A DNA stretch of 37,423 nt from Nostoc sp. UHCC 0302 (GCF_038096175.1 NZ_CP151104.1:1-37423); one strand, 5' to 3'; shown: positions 16,788-24,447, counted from the stretch's first letter. The notes: generated from the letters alone by a model not told the origin. Translations and numbers: made by a program.

Positions 16788-17356
16788 ATTTTTTTATAGA
16801 AACATAATTTATAGTTCCCTGTTTTCTTAAAAAATAAACATATTTAACTTAATATAATAAATCTAGCAATATTAAATTATTTGTGAACACTCAATATTTC
16901 TGTTAATCTTTCTTCTATGTCCCTCTGGATCTCTGCTTGAGATTCTTTTAAAAATCTATGCTCACGACCTAAATAAGATAGCTTTAGTTTTACTAAATGG
17001 TTGTGATCACTCTCTTACCCCAAACTTTGTAATGCTTAATATTCACTTCATATTAATGCACTCATTAATAGCTTAAGTAGTTTAAGTAGTTTAAGCTAAA
17101 CGGACAGATACACCTATAGGCAGTTATAAATACAGTATCTTGAACCTTGCAAATTTCATAAAATAGAGACATCAAACAAGTAAGCTATGATCAACAAAAA
17201 CTCAGCGCATTATACTGCTAGCAAGGGATAGAGATAGAACATATCCCTAATCTACAATTTCGTATTTAGTAAATTAATACTTAGGGATATACGTGCTGAT
17301 TCAGGGATTTTATAAAAGCTAAAATTAAAATTGATTATAGCGTCTAAAGATTTACT
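16788..17356. other. AT-rich spacer with one gene remnant
   Basis: Apart from the remnant at 16877-17017 I see no gene. There is a short tandem tttaagtag repeat near 17073-17092. The remainder is AT-rich with no clear structure. Confidence 0.5.
16877..17017 (-). pseudogene. C-terminal gene remnant
   Basis: The reverse strand reads DHNHLVKLKLSYLGREHRFL, then KESQAEIQRDIEERLTEILS, then VHK-stop. It is open for about 46 codons with protein-like composition (amphipathic helix) but has no start codon after the upstream stop. It looks like the tail of a lost gene. The family is not recognised. Confidence 0.35.
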
Positions 17357-17872
17357 TTATAAATACTCTTTAAAGTATTTACGAACTTTTTTAGCAGCGG
17401 AAGTTTCTAAACTTAGACATTCCTCAAGGATACAAATGCTGTATTCGATAAGCTGTTGATCACGAGATGGATCTTTAATTGGTTGCATGGGAAATTTTCC
17501 CCCATGAAAAAGATTGTTCCGAACTCGGCGCACAGCAATCAATAACCATTTTATAATAGGTTCTCTTTGATCCCAAGGCATATCTTTCCATGAGAGGCAA
17601 CCATCCAAGCTAACTTGCTTTTGAGGTGGATATTTAATGAAGTATTCCACAGCTTGTTTAAGTTGCTGCGATTGATACTTTTCAAAACATGAACTTAGGT
17701 CAGTAGCAAATTTGTCCCAGTCAGCAGATACTCCAAATTTGTTTTCCTGTAGATAACCTGCTCGCTTAAGACTGTACTCAAAACGAGAGAACACAGCGAA
17801 GAAGTCAATGATTATACGTTCATCAGTATTAATCTGAGCAAGCAACCCTTGAGCAAAATCTGGCGTTTTCAT
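17357..17872 (-). CDS. HEPN-like protein
   Basis: This is a 171-residue protein from the ATG at 17872 (MKTPDFAQGLLAQ). The frame is open 29 codons further, but that extension is unlike the rest. It is all helical in outlook, with RRVRNNLFHGGK at about residues 113-124 in a context typical of HEPN domains, where R-N-x-x-x-H is the RNase or nucleotide-binding motif. HEPN proteins act as toxins of toxin-antitoxin pairs, in anti-phage systems or as RNA-processing factors. No MNT nucleotidyltransferase partner is adjacent, so a TA pair is not supported. A 13-bp hairpin lies upstream. Confidence 0.6.
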   Translation of the reverse strand: MKTPDFAQGLLAQINTDERIIIDFFAVFSRFEYSLKRAGYLQENKFGVSADWDKFATDLSSCFEKYQSQQLKQAVEYFIKYPPQKQVSLDGCLSWKDMPWDQREPIIKWLLIAVRRVRNNLFHGGKFPMQPIKDPSRDQQLIEYSICILEECLSLETSAAKKVRKYFKEYL

Positions 17873-17984
17873 GAATTGGCAGTGCCTCCTCCCAAAGACA
17901 GGATACTTAATAAGTATAATAAAGGACTCCTTACAAATAAAATATTCAATAAAAATCAAGATTATACATTTAAAGAATAATGAT

Positions 17985-18025
17985 AATTATTGTTAGGGTG
18001 AAGAAAGTTCAACCTAACAATAATT
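17985..18025. repeat. 13-bp inverted repeat upstream of the HEPN gene
   Basis: AATTATTGTTAGG at 17985-17997 is exactly complementary to 18013-18025 across a 15-nt loop. It lies about 115 bp upstream of the HEPN-like start and could be an operator or a terminator for leftward transcription. Confidence 0.5.
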
Positions 18026-18059
18026 ACTCAAACCGATGCTAGTTTATGCTACTTTGTTC

Positions 18060-18126
18060 GCCTAACGCCCCAAAACCTTAATCTCTCGTTGCCAAACCCC
18101 ACTCATTGCCGACTATTGCAAATAAC
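18060..18126 (+). repeat. About 67-bp dispersed repeat, copy B
   Basis: GCCTAACGCCCCAAAACCTT ... GACTATTGCAAATAA is the partner of the copy at 15400-15467, in the same orientation. Confidence 0.6.
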
Positions 18127-18278
18127 TATCATCTGTCTCACCCAGACAGTTGACACACGCTGATCACAAAGCGCTAAAGCCGTCAACAGAGGCAGAATAA
18201 TATTGAAATCAGATCAAAAAAGTTTAGAGTTGTGGAAATGCCCCGTACCCCTTTTGAGATGACGCGGCTGGAGGTCTG

Positions 18279-18707
18279 ATGATTTGGCAAGCTTTAGAGC
18301 TAGATTGTGCTATTGATTTTTACTTCGGTGCTGTAACGCTTTCTAAGTGGATTGCCGACTATGTAGAAGCAGAAGGGCCTTTGAGTTTAGAAAAGGAATT
18401 TAAAACGTTTAATCGAGCTGAGCATTTGGTTTACGAAATTCTCCTGCCGAAGTTGACTGGTAAAACAAGGGAAATGCTCAGACATGAAGCAATAGTAATT
18501 GTTTTACCGGGTGATGCATTCTTTTCCTTAATAGGGCTTCTATTCAAATTTGACGAGACTGGGAATGCTGTCATTGCCTGCCCAAAGAGATATTTGTCTA
18601 TCTGGCGAGAGTGGTTCCGCATTGATCTAGTTGGCTACGAGCTTGGGCGCACAGCTAAAGTTAACAGCGATTTATTGCTAGAGCATCAAGTGGTAGCTAA
18701 AGAATGA
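18279..18707 (+). CDS. Conserved-looking hypothetical protein
   Basis: This is a 142-residue soluble protein with a strong ribosome site (GGAGG six bases before the ATG). It is acidic and helical in the first half (DYVEAEGPLSLEKEF) and has a beta-rich centre (HEAIVIVLPGDAFFSLIGLL). There is no membrane segment, signal peptide or motif I can assign. It converges on the replication gene with a 20-bp gap and could be a plasmid accessory gene. Confidence 0.6.
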   Translation: MIWQALELDCAIDFYFGAVTLSKWIADYVEAEGPLSLEKEFKTFNRAEHLVYEILLPKLTGKTREMLRHEAIVIVLPGDAFFSLIGLLFKFDETGNAVIACPKRYLSIWREWFRIDLVGYELGRTAKVNSDLLLEHQVVAKE

Positions 18708-18727
18708 TTCTCGTGAATTATGGCGAA

Positions 18728-21505
18728 TTACTCGATTAAGGAGAGCCTCATGTCATCATTGCCAGGGACAAAGCACTCTAATATCGCCTCCCTACCAGAA
18801 AATCCGTCCACGCTTAACACGGCTTTTTGTTTGCCGTACTCTGTTTTGAACCTCAACACTATTGCTTTACACCCATGCCGTGTACTGCCTGGAAAGTGAA
18901 TCATCACTCGTGACCCTTTGACAATCGCTCTTATAAGTTGAGGGGTGATCTGGGGGTGATTGTTTGACTTTGAGGTGTCAACTGAGGTGTCAACCACCTC
19001 TAACCCTTGATTAGACGTGCTTTCTTGCACCTGGGGGAAAGACTGGTTGACACCTATTTCATTAATTTCCCTTGAGTTTTCAGAAAATGCAGCAGGCTTG
19101 TGATTTGCACTACTCAGTAGAGAGCTAGCTGTATTTTTATCTTCGTTGTCAATTTTTGGGGATTTTTTTTCAAGAGGTGTCAACCCAGAGTCTATAATGC
19201 TTGATATATCTGGGTTAGAGGTGGTTGACACCTCGGTTGACACCTGGTTGACACCTGGTTGACACCTCGATTCATCTAATGTCAGTCTTGAGGACACAAC
19301 CATTGATATATCTGGGTTAGAGGTGGTTGACACCTCAATGAAGTTCTGGTTGACACCTGGAGGAGATAAAGTTGACTCTTCTGTTAGAGCCTCTCTCCAC
19401 ACATAGGTACTTTTTCCGCCGACTTTCTTCGGGAACTTAGCCCAACCCAACCTTTTGAGTGACTCAGCCACGCGCATTTGAGAGGGCTTGTCATGACGCC
19501 CCACCTCAATGTGTAAGGAATCTGAGAGAATTTGAGTCACAGTCACCTCAGCGTGATTGTCCAAGTACAGAGCTATCACCTCTTGCCAAGAATCAGTCGA
19601 TTCATAGCGCTTATTCATCAAAGCGTTGCGTCGCTCCTGTTCTTTGGTCAGCCACCACTGTTGCCCAGCTAGGTAGGCGTGGACAGCGGCGGCCCAAAGT
19701 CGATCTCGTTCAAGATCAAGTGCCTCAGTGTCGATGCACTCAACCATCACTGGCGTCACCCAAAAACGGCGATGCCCTTCCGGGTCAGCCAGAAAGTCAT
19801 CGGGGTTGACGCTGGCGACCAGGATGGAAGTTCTCTTGAAGCTTTCGATTGACCGACCATAAGGAACGCGGATGTTATCGATTTTGGTTGTGAGAAACCC
19901 TCTGAGGCTGGCGATTTCCTTCTTTTTGAAAATCGCTTCAATCTCAGCCATTTCCAGCAACCAGAAGCGGCGCAGTTTTAAACGCTCATCCTTATCGCCC
20001 CCAGATGAACTAGCAATTGTGTCATCGAACCAAAACGGATTTACGGCTAGGCTTTCCCAGAATTTCGACTTCTGCCGCCCTTGCTTACCTTGGAGAGTGC
20101 ATACTGTATCTACTTTGCATCCAGGATCAAACACCCTCGCTACAGCTGCAATCATCGTGTTTCTTAAGAAAACGTTGTGTAGCGGGTCGCTGGTTCCCAA
20201 GTAACGGTAAGCGATGGATTCTAAAAGCAGTGAATCAGTAAACGAGGCAGGGTATTCAGTAGCTACCTGCTCAAGATACTCCCCAACTGGGTGATATGTC
20301 CTTTCTTTGGACAGCATCTGCACAATTTGTGAGGCGGTGTCATTCCCCAGGTCAATGTCGAACTCGATGGCAATTCGCAGTGAGATAGTGTCGAGGTCTA
20401 GGCGTTCCCCGTCTAGTTCGCACTCCATCAGCATTGAGTTGTAGCGCAAGCGATCTGCCCATCTATCTTTAATGAGTAAGTAGGCAAGTTTTTTCTTGCT
20501 CTTAGCTTGTTCGCCCGATGAGAGCCTTTTTGCCCGATTAATTTTGCCTATCGCCTGCCCGTAAGCAGCATCGAAAGCTTCGCTCCCCTGGTTCACAATC
20601 AGGTCGTCCAAGCCCTTACCATGCCTGGAATCCCAAATAATATCGGCGGTGTAGCAGCCCAGCTTCCCTAGTGCTGTTTTTAACCTCTTTCGCCCAGCGT
20701 TTACTGCTATCTGAGCGCTGCGCTTATCATCTCGGTCAAGTGCAATCAACCAAGTTGTCTCTTCTTTGGCGAACCGCTCCAAATCCTCTACTAAGGTGGT
20801 ATCATACCCTGTTGCACCGCAAAGGCAGCCATATAGGGCAGTCATCACATACCCATAAGATATGCCGCATAGTGCTTTTTTAGCTCCCTCGGTTGCACCT
20901 CTGGGGATATCAATATTTACTACCCAGTCCCAGAAACTGCCATCTATCGGCACTTCTACCCCGTATCGCTTGCTGATTAGCTGCCGTATTGTTGAGGGAA
21001 CCGGGGGCAGGAATGCCCGGTTGCCGCCTTTCTTGGGTGCTAGATAGCTGTATGGGCGCTGCTTTTTTTCATCCCATAAACTCACTATTACCTGCCAGAC
21101 AGAGCCATCCTCATTCATGAGAAATGCAGCATACAACGGTTCATTGGCATGATGCCCAAAGCGAATGTAGTCCCATCCCAGAGCCTCGTGTATGGGGGCC
21201 TCTACATCCCCGCCGTCGCTAAATTCGTTGTCTTGGTGGAAGCGTACACACGCTTCAAAAAGCTCTCTTTCAATGCCACTTCCTTCAATGAAGGATTTAC
21301 GAATATAGGCTTGGAACTCTTCAAAGCTCTCAAACTTGTTCTGCCGTCCCTTTTGTGGGGTGCTGCTGGCTGTTTTGGGATTGCGTGGTGCTGGGTCTTG
21401 CGCTCTTGGGGCTGACTGTGCTATAGTGAACGGATCTGAATTATTATTCCGCACTGCGCCATGATTTGATCGTCCGGGCGCATTCTGCGTTTCTTGCGTA
21501 TTCAT
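18728..21505 (-). CDS. Plasmid primase/helicase-type replication protein
   Basis: This is a 925-residue multidomain protein. At about residues 60-330 is a DUF3854/TOPRIM-like primase region: IPRGATEGAKKALCGISYGY supplies the acidic Glu and LIALDRDDK the acidic pair. At about 420-620 is a VapE/SF3-type helicase ATPase: LQGKQGRQKSKFWESLA is the Walker A (near residue 470), WLLEMAEIE the Walker B, and LVASVNPDDFL with HRRFWVTPV the sensor region. A low-complexity linker (about 710-850) carries repeated VSTTSNPDIS. A small C-terminal domain follows (about 865-925, GSRVMIHFPGSTRHGCKAIV). Together these suit a plasmid initiator that primes and unwinds. The linker DNA contains the iteron cluster. 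Confidence 0.82.
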   Translation of the reverse strand: MNTQETQNAPGRSNHGAVRNNNSDPFTIAQSAPRAQDPAPRNPKTASSTPQKGRQNKFESFEEFQAYIRKSFIEGSGIERELFEACVRFHQDNEFSDGGDVEAPIHEALGWDYIRFGHHANEPLYAAFLMNEDGSVWQVIVSLWDEKKQRPYSYLAPKKGGNRAFLPPVPSTIRQLISKRYGVEVPIDGSFWDWVVNIDIPRGATEGAKKALCGISYGYVMTALYGCLCGATGYDTTLVEDLERFAKEETTWLIALDRDDKRSAQIAVNAGRKRLKTALGKLGCYTADIIWDSRHGKGLDDLIVNQGSEAFDAAYGQAIGKINRAKRLSSGEQAKSKKKLAYLLIKDRWADRLRYNSMLMECELDGERLDLDTISLRIAIEFDIDLGNDTASQIVQMLSKERTYHPVGEYLEQVATEYPASFTDSLLLESIAYRYLGTSDPLHNVFLRNTMIAAVARVFDPGCKVDTVCTLQGKQGRQKSKFWESLAVNPFWFDDTIASSSGGDKDERLKLRRFWLLEMAEIEAIFKKKEIASLRGFLTTKIDNIRVPYGRSIESFKRTSILVASVNPDDFLADPEGHRRFWVTPVMVECIDTEALDLERDRLWAAAVHAYLAGQQWWLTKEQERRNALMNKRYESTDSWQEVIALYLDNHAEVTVTQILSDSLHIEVGRHDKPSQMRVAESLKRLGWAKFPKKVGGKSTYVWREALTEESTLSPPGVNQNFIEVSTTSNPDISMVVSSRLTLDESRCQPGVNQVSTEVSTTSNPDISSIIDSGLTPLEKKSPKIDNEDKNTASSLLSSANHKPAAFSENSREINEIGVNQSFPQVQESTSNQGLEVVDTSVDTSKSNNHPQITPQLIRAIVKGSRVMIHFPGSTRHGCKAIVLRFKTEYGKQKAVLSVDGFSGREAILECFVPGNDDMRLSLIE
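18973..19358. other. Ten iteron-like 11-mers: candidate replication origin
   Basis: Copies of GGTTGACACCT or its complement begin at 18973 (one mismatch), 18985, 19045, 19175, 19223, 19235, 19246, 19257, 19325 and 19348. Four of them (19223-19267) are spaced 11-12 bp, about one helical turn. They lie inside the replication gene's linker. The same DNA word is translated as GVN, VST, LTP or VDT depending on frame and orientation, so the DNA appears to be what is conserved. Confidence 0.65.
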
Positions 21506-21583
21506 TTGTGGCTCCTTAATTTGGTGATTACTTTCGATAAAGATTGAGTAATCCCTTTCGCTTTCAGGCAGACCACTGTTAGG

Positions 21584-21728
21584 CTAGAGCTATACAAAAA
21601 AATTCAATATTTAGCGTTGCGGTAGGACTAACCGCTTTGGTGACGACTGACAATCGTCTTGGTATAGCTTGCTCTAGATAGTAAGAGTAGTGGCTTGCCC
21701 CAAAGTAAGTTGGGACTACCCTTTTTTT
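21584..21728 (+). ncRNA. Candidate antisense RNA opposite the rep leader
   Basis: CTAGAGCTATAC (21584-21595) pairs with GTATAGCTTGCTCTAG (21662-21677), allowing a 4-nt bulge. The pair encloses two hairpins: GCGGT/ACCGC (21619-21635) and GACGA/TCGTC (21642-21658), each with a 7-nt loop. A T-tailed hairpin follows at 21687-21728. The T tract is on the + strand, where no gene lies upstream, so a short + transcript complementary to the rep mRNA leader is plausible. The start point is not identified. Confidence 0.4.
21687..21728 (+). terminator. Rho-independent terminator on the + strand
   Basis: GTAGT (21687-21691) pairs with ACTAC (21715-21719), and CCCAA (21698-21702) with TTGGG (21710-21714), giving a bulged 10-bp stem. 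CC and seven T (21722-21728) follow. Confidence 0.5.
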
Positions 21729-21929
21729 GCGTGTTTTTAGGCTGTATCTATAAAAACATGAATTTTTAGCCTGTGCGCGAAAAAAATAATGAGATTTTGT
21801 ACGCTTTGATATGCTGGATATTCAGTCTTACCTAGCTTGTGTCAATAGTTCCTGCTGATAATTTCAACGAGTTGACCTCTGCTGTTAACGCGTCTAAGCG
21901 CGAGTGAATGTATAGAATCTGTGCTTTTG

Positions 21930-22157
21930 TCATGCTGTTTCCTTAGTATTCTGAGAATCTTTCCAAGCAAAATATTCTTTTAATAAGTCTTCTAAGCCTT
22001 GACTATTATCGACCTCACGTTCTAGGCAAAACATTTTAAATCTTCTAAATAAATCTTTTGGTATGTGACCACGTAAGGCCATGTAGTCTGGATCATCTTT
22101 TTTGGCTGACACGGTAGCTAAATATAAATTTCGCAACTTCTGTCTCCATTGAACCAT
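21930..22157 (-). CDS. Ribbon-helix-helix-like small protein
   Basis: This is a 75-residue protein from the ATG at 22157 (MVQWRQKLRNL). Starts at 22199 or 22223 are also open. I prefer 22157 because it leaves the GCGAAGTTG dyad upstream as an operator. The C-terminal half (ALRGHIPKDLFRRFKMFCLE, then EVDNSQGLEDLLKEYFAWK) has the strand-helix-helix look of an Arc/CopG-type regulator or of a plasmid copy-control protein. It lies upstream of and co-directional with the replication gene, so it may regulate replication. The family is not firmly identified. Confidence 0.6.
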   Translation of the reverse strand: MVQWRQKLRNLYLATVSAKKDDPDYMALRGHIPKDLFRRFKMFCLEREVDNSQGLEDLLKEYFAWKDSQNTKETA

Positions 22158-22179
22158 AAGCTTTACAGAACGTCTAAAA

Positions 22180-22213
22180 GCGAAGTTGTTAATTAGCATA
22201 GTTGCAACTTCGC
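22180..22213. promoter_or_regulatory. GCGAAGTTG dyad between divergent small regulators
   Basis: GCGAAGTTG at 22180-22188 and its exact complement CAACTTCGC at 22205-22213 lie between the leftward and rightward ribbon-helix-helix genes. A further CGCAACTT half-site overlaps at 22211-22218. It suits an operator shared by both directions. Confidence 0.5.
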
Positions 22214-22317
22214 AACTTATCAACTATATTAGCAGACATAAGGCAGAAACGCCAGCGAGAGACAAGATACACGTTTCTCTGGCGTCTTCAGCCTGCGAAT
22301 TTATTTTGAGGGAAATT

Positions 22318-22482
22318 ATGCGAGTAACAATTAGGCAATCTTTGCACCCATTTATCAGCAATAAAGCGCAGGAATTAGGCATTAATGACCATGCAGAAGT
22401 AGTTAACTTTCTTTTACTTCAGTTTTTGCAGAATTCGACGCTGGCACAGCAAGAGTCTAGTGGAAGCATTGATACTCAGTAG
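22318..22482 (+). CDS. Small ribbon-helix-helix protein
   Basis: This is a 54-residue protein starting at the ATG at 22318, chosen because GAGGGA sits at the right distance and the residues upstream look untranslated. MRVTIRQSLHPFISNKAQEL begins with an RHH-like strand; GINDHAEVVNFLLLQFLQNS gives the two helices. It immediately precedes the GTTTCA cluster and the parM-like gene and so could bind that cluster, autoregulating the partition operon. The C-terminus is short and polar. Confidence 0.6.
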   Translation: MRVTIRQSLHPFISNKAQELGINDHAEVVNFLLLQFLQNSTLAQQESSGSIDTQ

Positions 22483-22483
22483 T

Positions 22484-22593
22484 GTTTCACAGAAACGTTT
22501 CATGAAACTGTTTCAACGGTTGCATCAATGTTTCAGCTTCATTTCACTCTGTGAAACGCCACTGATACTCGCCTGAAACATGAAACATGAAAC
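22484..22593. promoter_or_regulatory. Candidate parC centromere: nine GTTTCA/TGAAAC sites
   Basis: GTTTCA occurs at 22484, 22497, 22510 and 22530. TGAAAC occurs at 22503, 22552, 22574, 22581 and 22588. The sites at 22497 and 22503 abut as a perfect 12-bp palindrome. The left half is mostly forward and the right half inverted, so the whole is roughly symmetrical. It lies directly upstream of the parM-like gene, where actin-type plasmid centromeres and operon operators are found. Confidence 0.6.
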
Positions 22594-22664
22594 ACAAAAA
22601 GCTAGTTGATGACGATTACTTTTCCAAGTGACAGTGACGACAAAAAGTTGAGGACTTCCATCAG

Positions 22665-23849
22665 ATGCCAAGACCTAAAAAGCAATCAACACTTATAAGC
22701 GCGAACGCACCCAACACAAACGAGACTGAAACTCTTGAAAGTATTACATCCATGCCATCAAAAACATTTATTCATTTGATGCTAGATGCTGGGCGCTCCA
22801 GTATTAAATATCAGGCTTTTGTTAATAACGAAACTGGCACAACACCAGTGATGAAAACTGAATCCTTGGTGTGTTGTGTGCCATCAGTACCTTTTGGAGA
22901 ATTAGGAGCTTTCAGCCTAAGTCGAGCCAAAGATGAAAACAACAAAGATGTTGTAGAGCATTGGGTTGTTGGTAGCTCTGCCAGATTGCAAGGTAAAGAG
23001 TACATAGCGATGAGTGATTCTGAAAATTACAAAGTAGACTACTTCCCTGTCCTTGCATTAGGCGCAATTGCATCTCTGCCGAATCTGTTTGAGTTATCTA
23101 CAGGCACTTCCGACAAACGTAGAACCTTACATATTCGTTTATCAACGTTATCTCTGGCTAACCCACTGTCACTAAAGAAAGCCATCTCACAATGCAAATG
23201 GATAGCGGTAGATGGTGTTAGATATCGTCTGTGCTTCTCCAAGCAGGGCTTTCTTGGATTTCCAGAGGGATATGGCGCGTCACTTTGGGCAAGCGAACGC
23301 TTTGACGATAAACAGTTCCACACTTTTGATATTGGATATGGTACAGCCACAATCAGCGAATACAGTAATCTCGGCAAGTTACCAAAACGCGTAACTTGTA
23401 GTCCAAATGGTGGCGGTGGTGTTGCCACACTAATTAAAGAATTTTCTCTGGCATTGAGCAATACTGATTCTTCTAAAATGATTCGCCCCTCCCAACTGCG
23501 CGAGATTTTAGAAACTGCAACCGTTAGCGATAACGGCATAAGTGCGATTGCACCCGATGGCGAAAACATTGGAGCCGAACTAGAAAACGCTATTCATTCA
23601 TGGATGAAAGATTCTCCCTTGGCTTATGCCCTAGATGACTTAGGAGTGAAAGCACGTCGATGCAAGGTCGCTTTGTGTGGCGGTGGATTTGCAATCGCAC
23701 CTGTGCAGATGTTGATTAAGGAAAGGTTACTCAAGGCAAGCATTCCCGAAAGTAATTTGTTGATTCCAGAAAATCCTGGAACCGTTGCCTTATCAGAGAT
23801 GAAAAAACTTTACTTAGGAGAAACGACTGATGTTAAACAAGCGGCTTAA
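22665..23849 (+). CDS. parM: Actin-like plasmid partition ATPase, ParM-like
   Basis: This 394-residue protein has the actin/Hsp70-fold motifs. Phosphate-1 is LMLDAGRSSIKYQAF (about 38-50), phosphate-2 is HTFDIGYGTATISEYS (about 220-235), and the adenosine motif is KVALCGGGFAIAPVQMLIKE near residue 345. The length is slightly above plasmid ParM/StbA proteins, with a polar N-terminal extension of about 35 residues. Such proteins polymerise with nucleotide and push plasmid copies apart through ParR bound to parC. Here a repeat cluster lies upstream and a small DNA-binding protein follows, overlapping by 20 bp. The fold is sure; the partition role is inferred from context. Confidence 0.82.
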   Translation: MPRPKKQSTLISANAPNTNETETLESITSMPSKTFIHLMLDAGRSSIKYQAFVNNETGTTPVMKTESLVCCVPSVPFGELGAFSLSRAKDENNKDVVEHWVVGSSARLQGKEYIAMSDSENYKVDYFPVLALGAIASLPNLFELSTGTSDKRRTLHIRLSTLSLANPLSLKKAISQCKWIAVDGVRYRLCFSKQGFLGFPEGYGASLWASERFDDKQFHTFDIGYGTATISEYSNLGKLPKRVTCSPNGGGGVATLIKEFSLALSNTDSSKMIRPSQLREILETATVSDNGISAIAPDGENIGAELENAIHSWMKDSPLAYALDDLGVKARRCKVALCGGGFAIAPVQMLIKERLLKASIPESNLLIPENPGTVALSEMKKLYLGETTDVKQAA

Positions 23850-24024
23850 TTACAACGTACCGACTGACTTGACCCCAGCTATCAGAATGCTTGCAGAAAT
23901 GGATGGCACAACCCCCGCTTACTGGCTGAGAAAAGCTTTAGAGAAGGTAGTTTCGGAAAGGTTTTCTGTCAATAACAATCATCAAATCAACTTAAGTAAT
24001 TTGGAGGCTTTGAGAGGTGAATAA
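23830..24024 (+). CDS. parR: Small DNA-binding protein, ParR-like
   Basis: This is a 64-residue protein whose start overlaps the end of parM by 20 bp, indicating translational coupling. LNYNVPTDLTPAIRMLAEMD then TTPAYWLRKALEKVVSERF is a ribbon-helix-helix pattern: a strand, then two helices. The tail (NLEALRGE) is short. In actin-type partition the small protein after the ATPase gene is the adaptor that binds parC. It is shorter than most ParR proteins and the name rests on position and fold. Confidence 0.6.
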   Translation: MLNKRLNYNVPTDLTPAIRMLAEMDGTTPAYWLRKALEKVVSERFSVNNNHQINLSNLEALRGE

Positions 24025-24226
24025 TATCAAGCTTAAGTCAGTTACCACAGTTGTCATTGGTCTAATATCTGCTTTTGTTTTTGGCTATGTAGGCTCTCAA
24101 AAACTCGGAGCGCTTACAACTGGAATTATCGGCATTCTTGCAATTACATCTGGCGCTATCACACTTCTTGCACAACAGCCTAAACCTCGGTCTCGTAGGT
24201 TGCACGTTCAGAGAGGTGCGAAATGA
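24017..24226 (+). CDS. Small two-helix membrane protein
   Basis: This 69-residue protein begins with GTG, nine bases after GGAGG, inside the end of the preceding gene (8-bp overlap). There are two hydrophobic helices (about 9-27 and 30-51, SVTTVVIGLISAFVFGYVGS and GALTTGIIGILAITSGAITL) and a basic tail (KPRSRRLHVQRGAK). The family is unrecognised. The overlap with the ParR-like gene places it in the same operon. Confidence 0.6.
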   Translation: MNNIKLKSVTTVVIGLISAFVFGYVGSQKLGALTTGIIGILAITSGAITLLAQQPKPRSRRLHVQRGAK

Positions 24227-24444
24227 ACAGCATTTTGAGTACAGAAGAAATAGTAATAATTCTTGCTGGTGTTGAGCAAACTTTAAGGTTGATTCAATCT
24301 ACTCCTGAATATAGAAGACTGCAAACATCGGAGCATTTTACTACATCAAATGACTTGGTTTTGAATGATGCGATTCAAACAATTTCTGAAGTTTTATCTG
24401 GTATCGAACAAGTACAACTTGCTAACAGTTTCGATGAGCCATAA
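24223..24444 (+). CDS. Small acidic helical protein
   Basis: This 73-residue protein overlaps the previous stop (ATGA). It is mostly helical, acidic and soluble (EEIVIILAGVEQTLRLIQST...). I see no motif. It belongs to the same run of overlapping genes and is followed by a hairpin. Confidence 0.6.
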   Translation: MNSILSTEEIVIILAGVEQTLRLIQSTPEYRRLQTSEHFTTSNDLVLNDAIQTISEVLSGIEQVQLANSFDEP

Positions 24445-24447
24445 TTA

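Larger units (their letters stand above)
21506..21929. promoter_or_regulatory. Replication gene leader and promoter region
   Basis: These 424 bp hold no coding frame and separate the replication gene from the upstream ribbon-helix-helix gene; both are read leftward. They contain the structured segment 21584-21728 and the T7-tailed hairpin. The replication gene promoter is presumably in 21730-21929, but I cannot place boxes securely. Confidence 0.5.

Noticed and set aside
17357-18707. HEPN/MNT toxin-antitoxin pair with the 142-residue protein
   Set aside because: The genes diverge, are 400 bp apart, and the 142-residue protein lacks the GSxxxG...D nucleotidyltransferase motif.
19223-19267. 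Short regular repeats as a CRISPR or simple tandem repeat
   Set aside because: The 11-mers are too short, occur in both orientations and are scattered beyond the tight cluster; iterons fit better.
21584-21677. tRNA-like cloverleaf on either strand
   Set aside because: Two 5-bp arms with 7-nt loops occur, but there is no TTCRA T-loop, no D-arm and the acceptor has a bulge.
23039-23569. 176-codon reverse frame inside parM
   Set aside because: It is a shadow of the parM coding sequence, and its composition is not protein-like.
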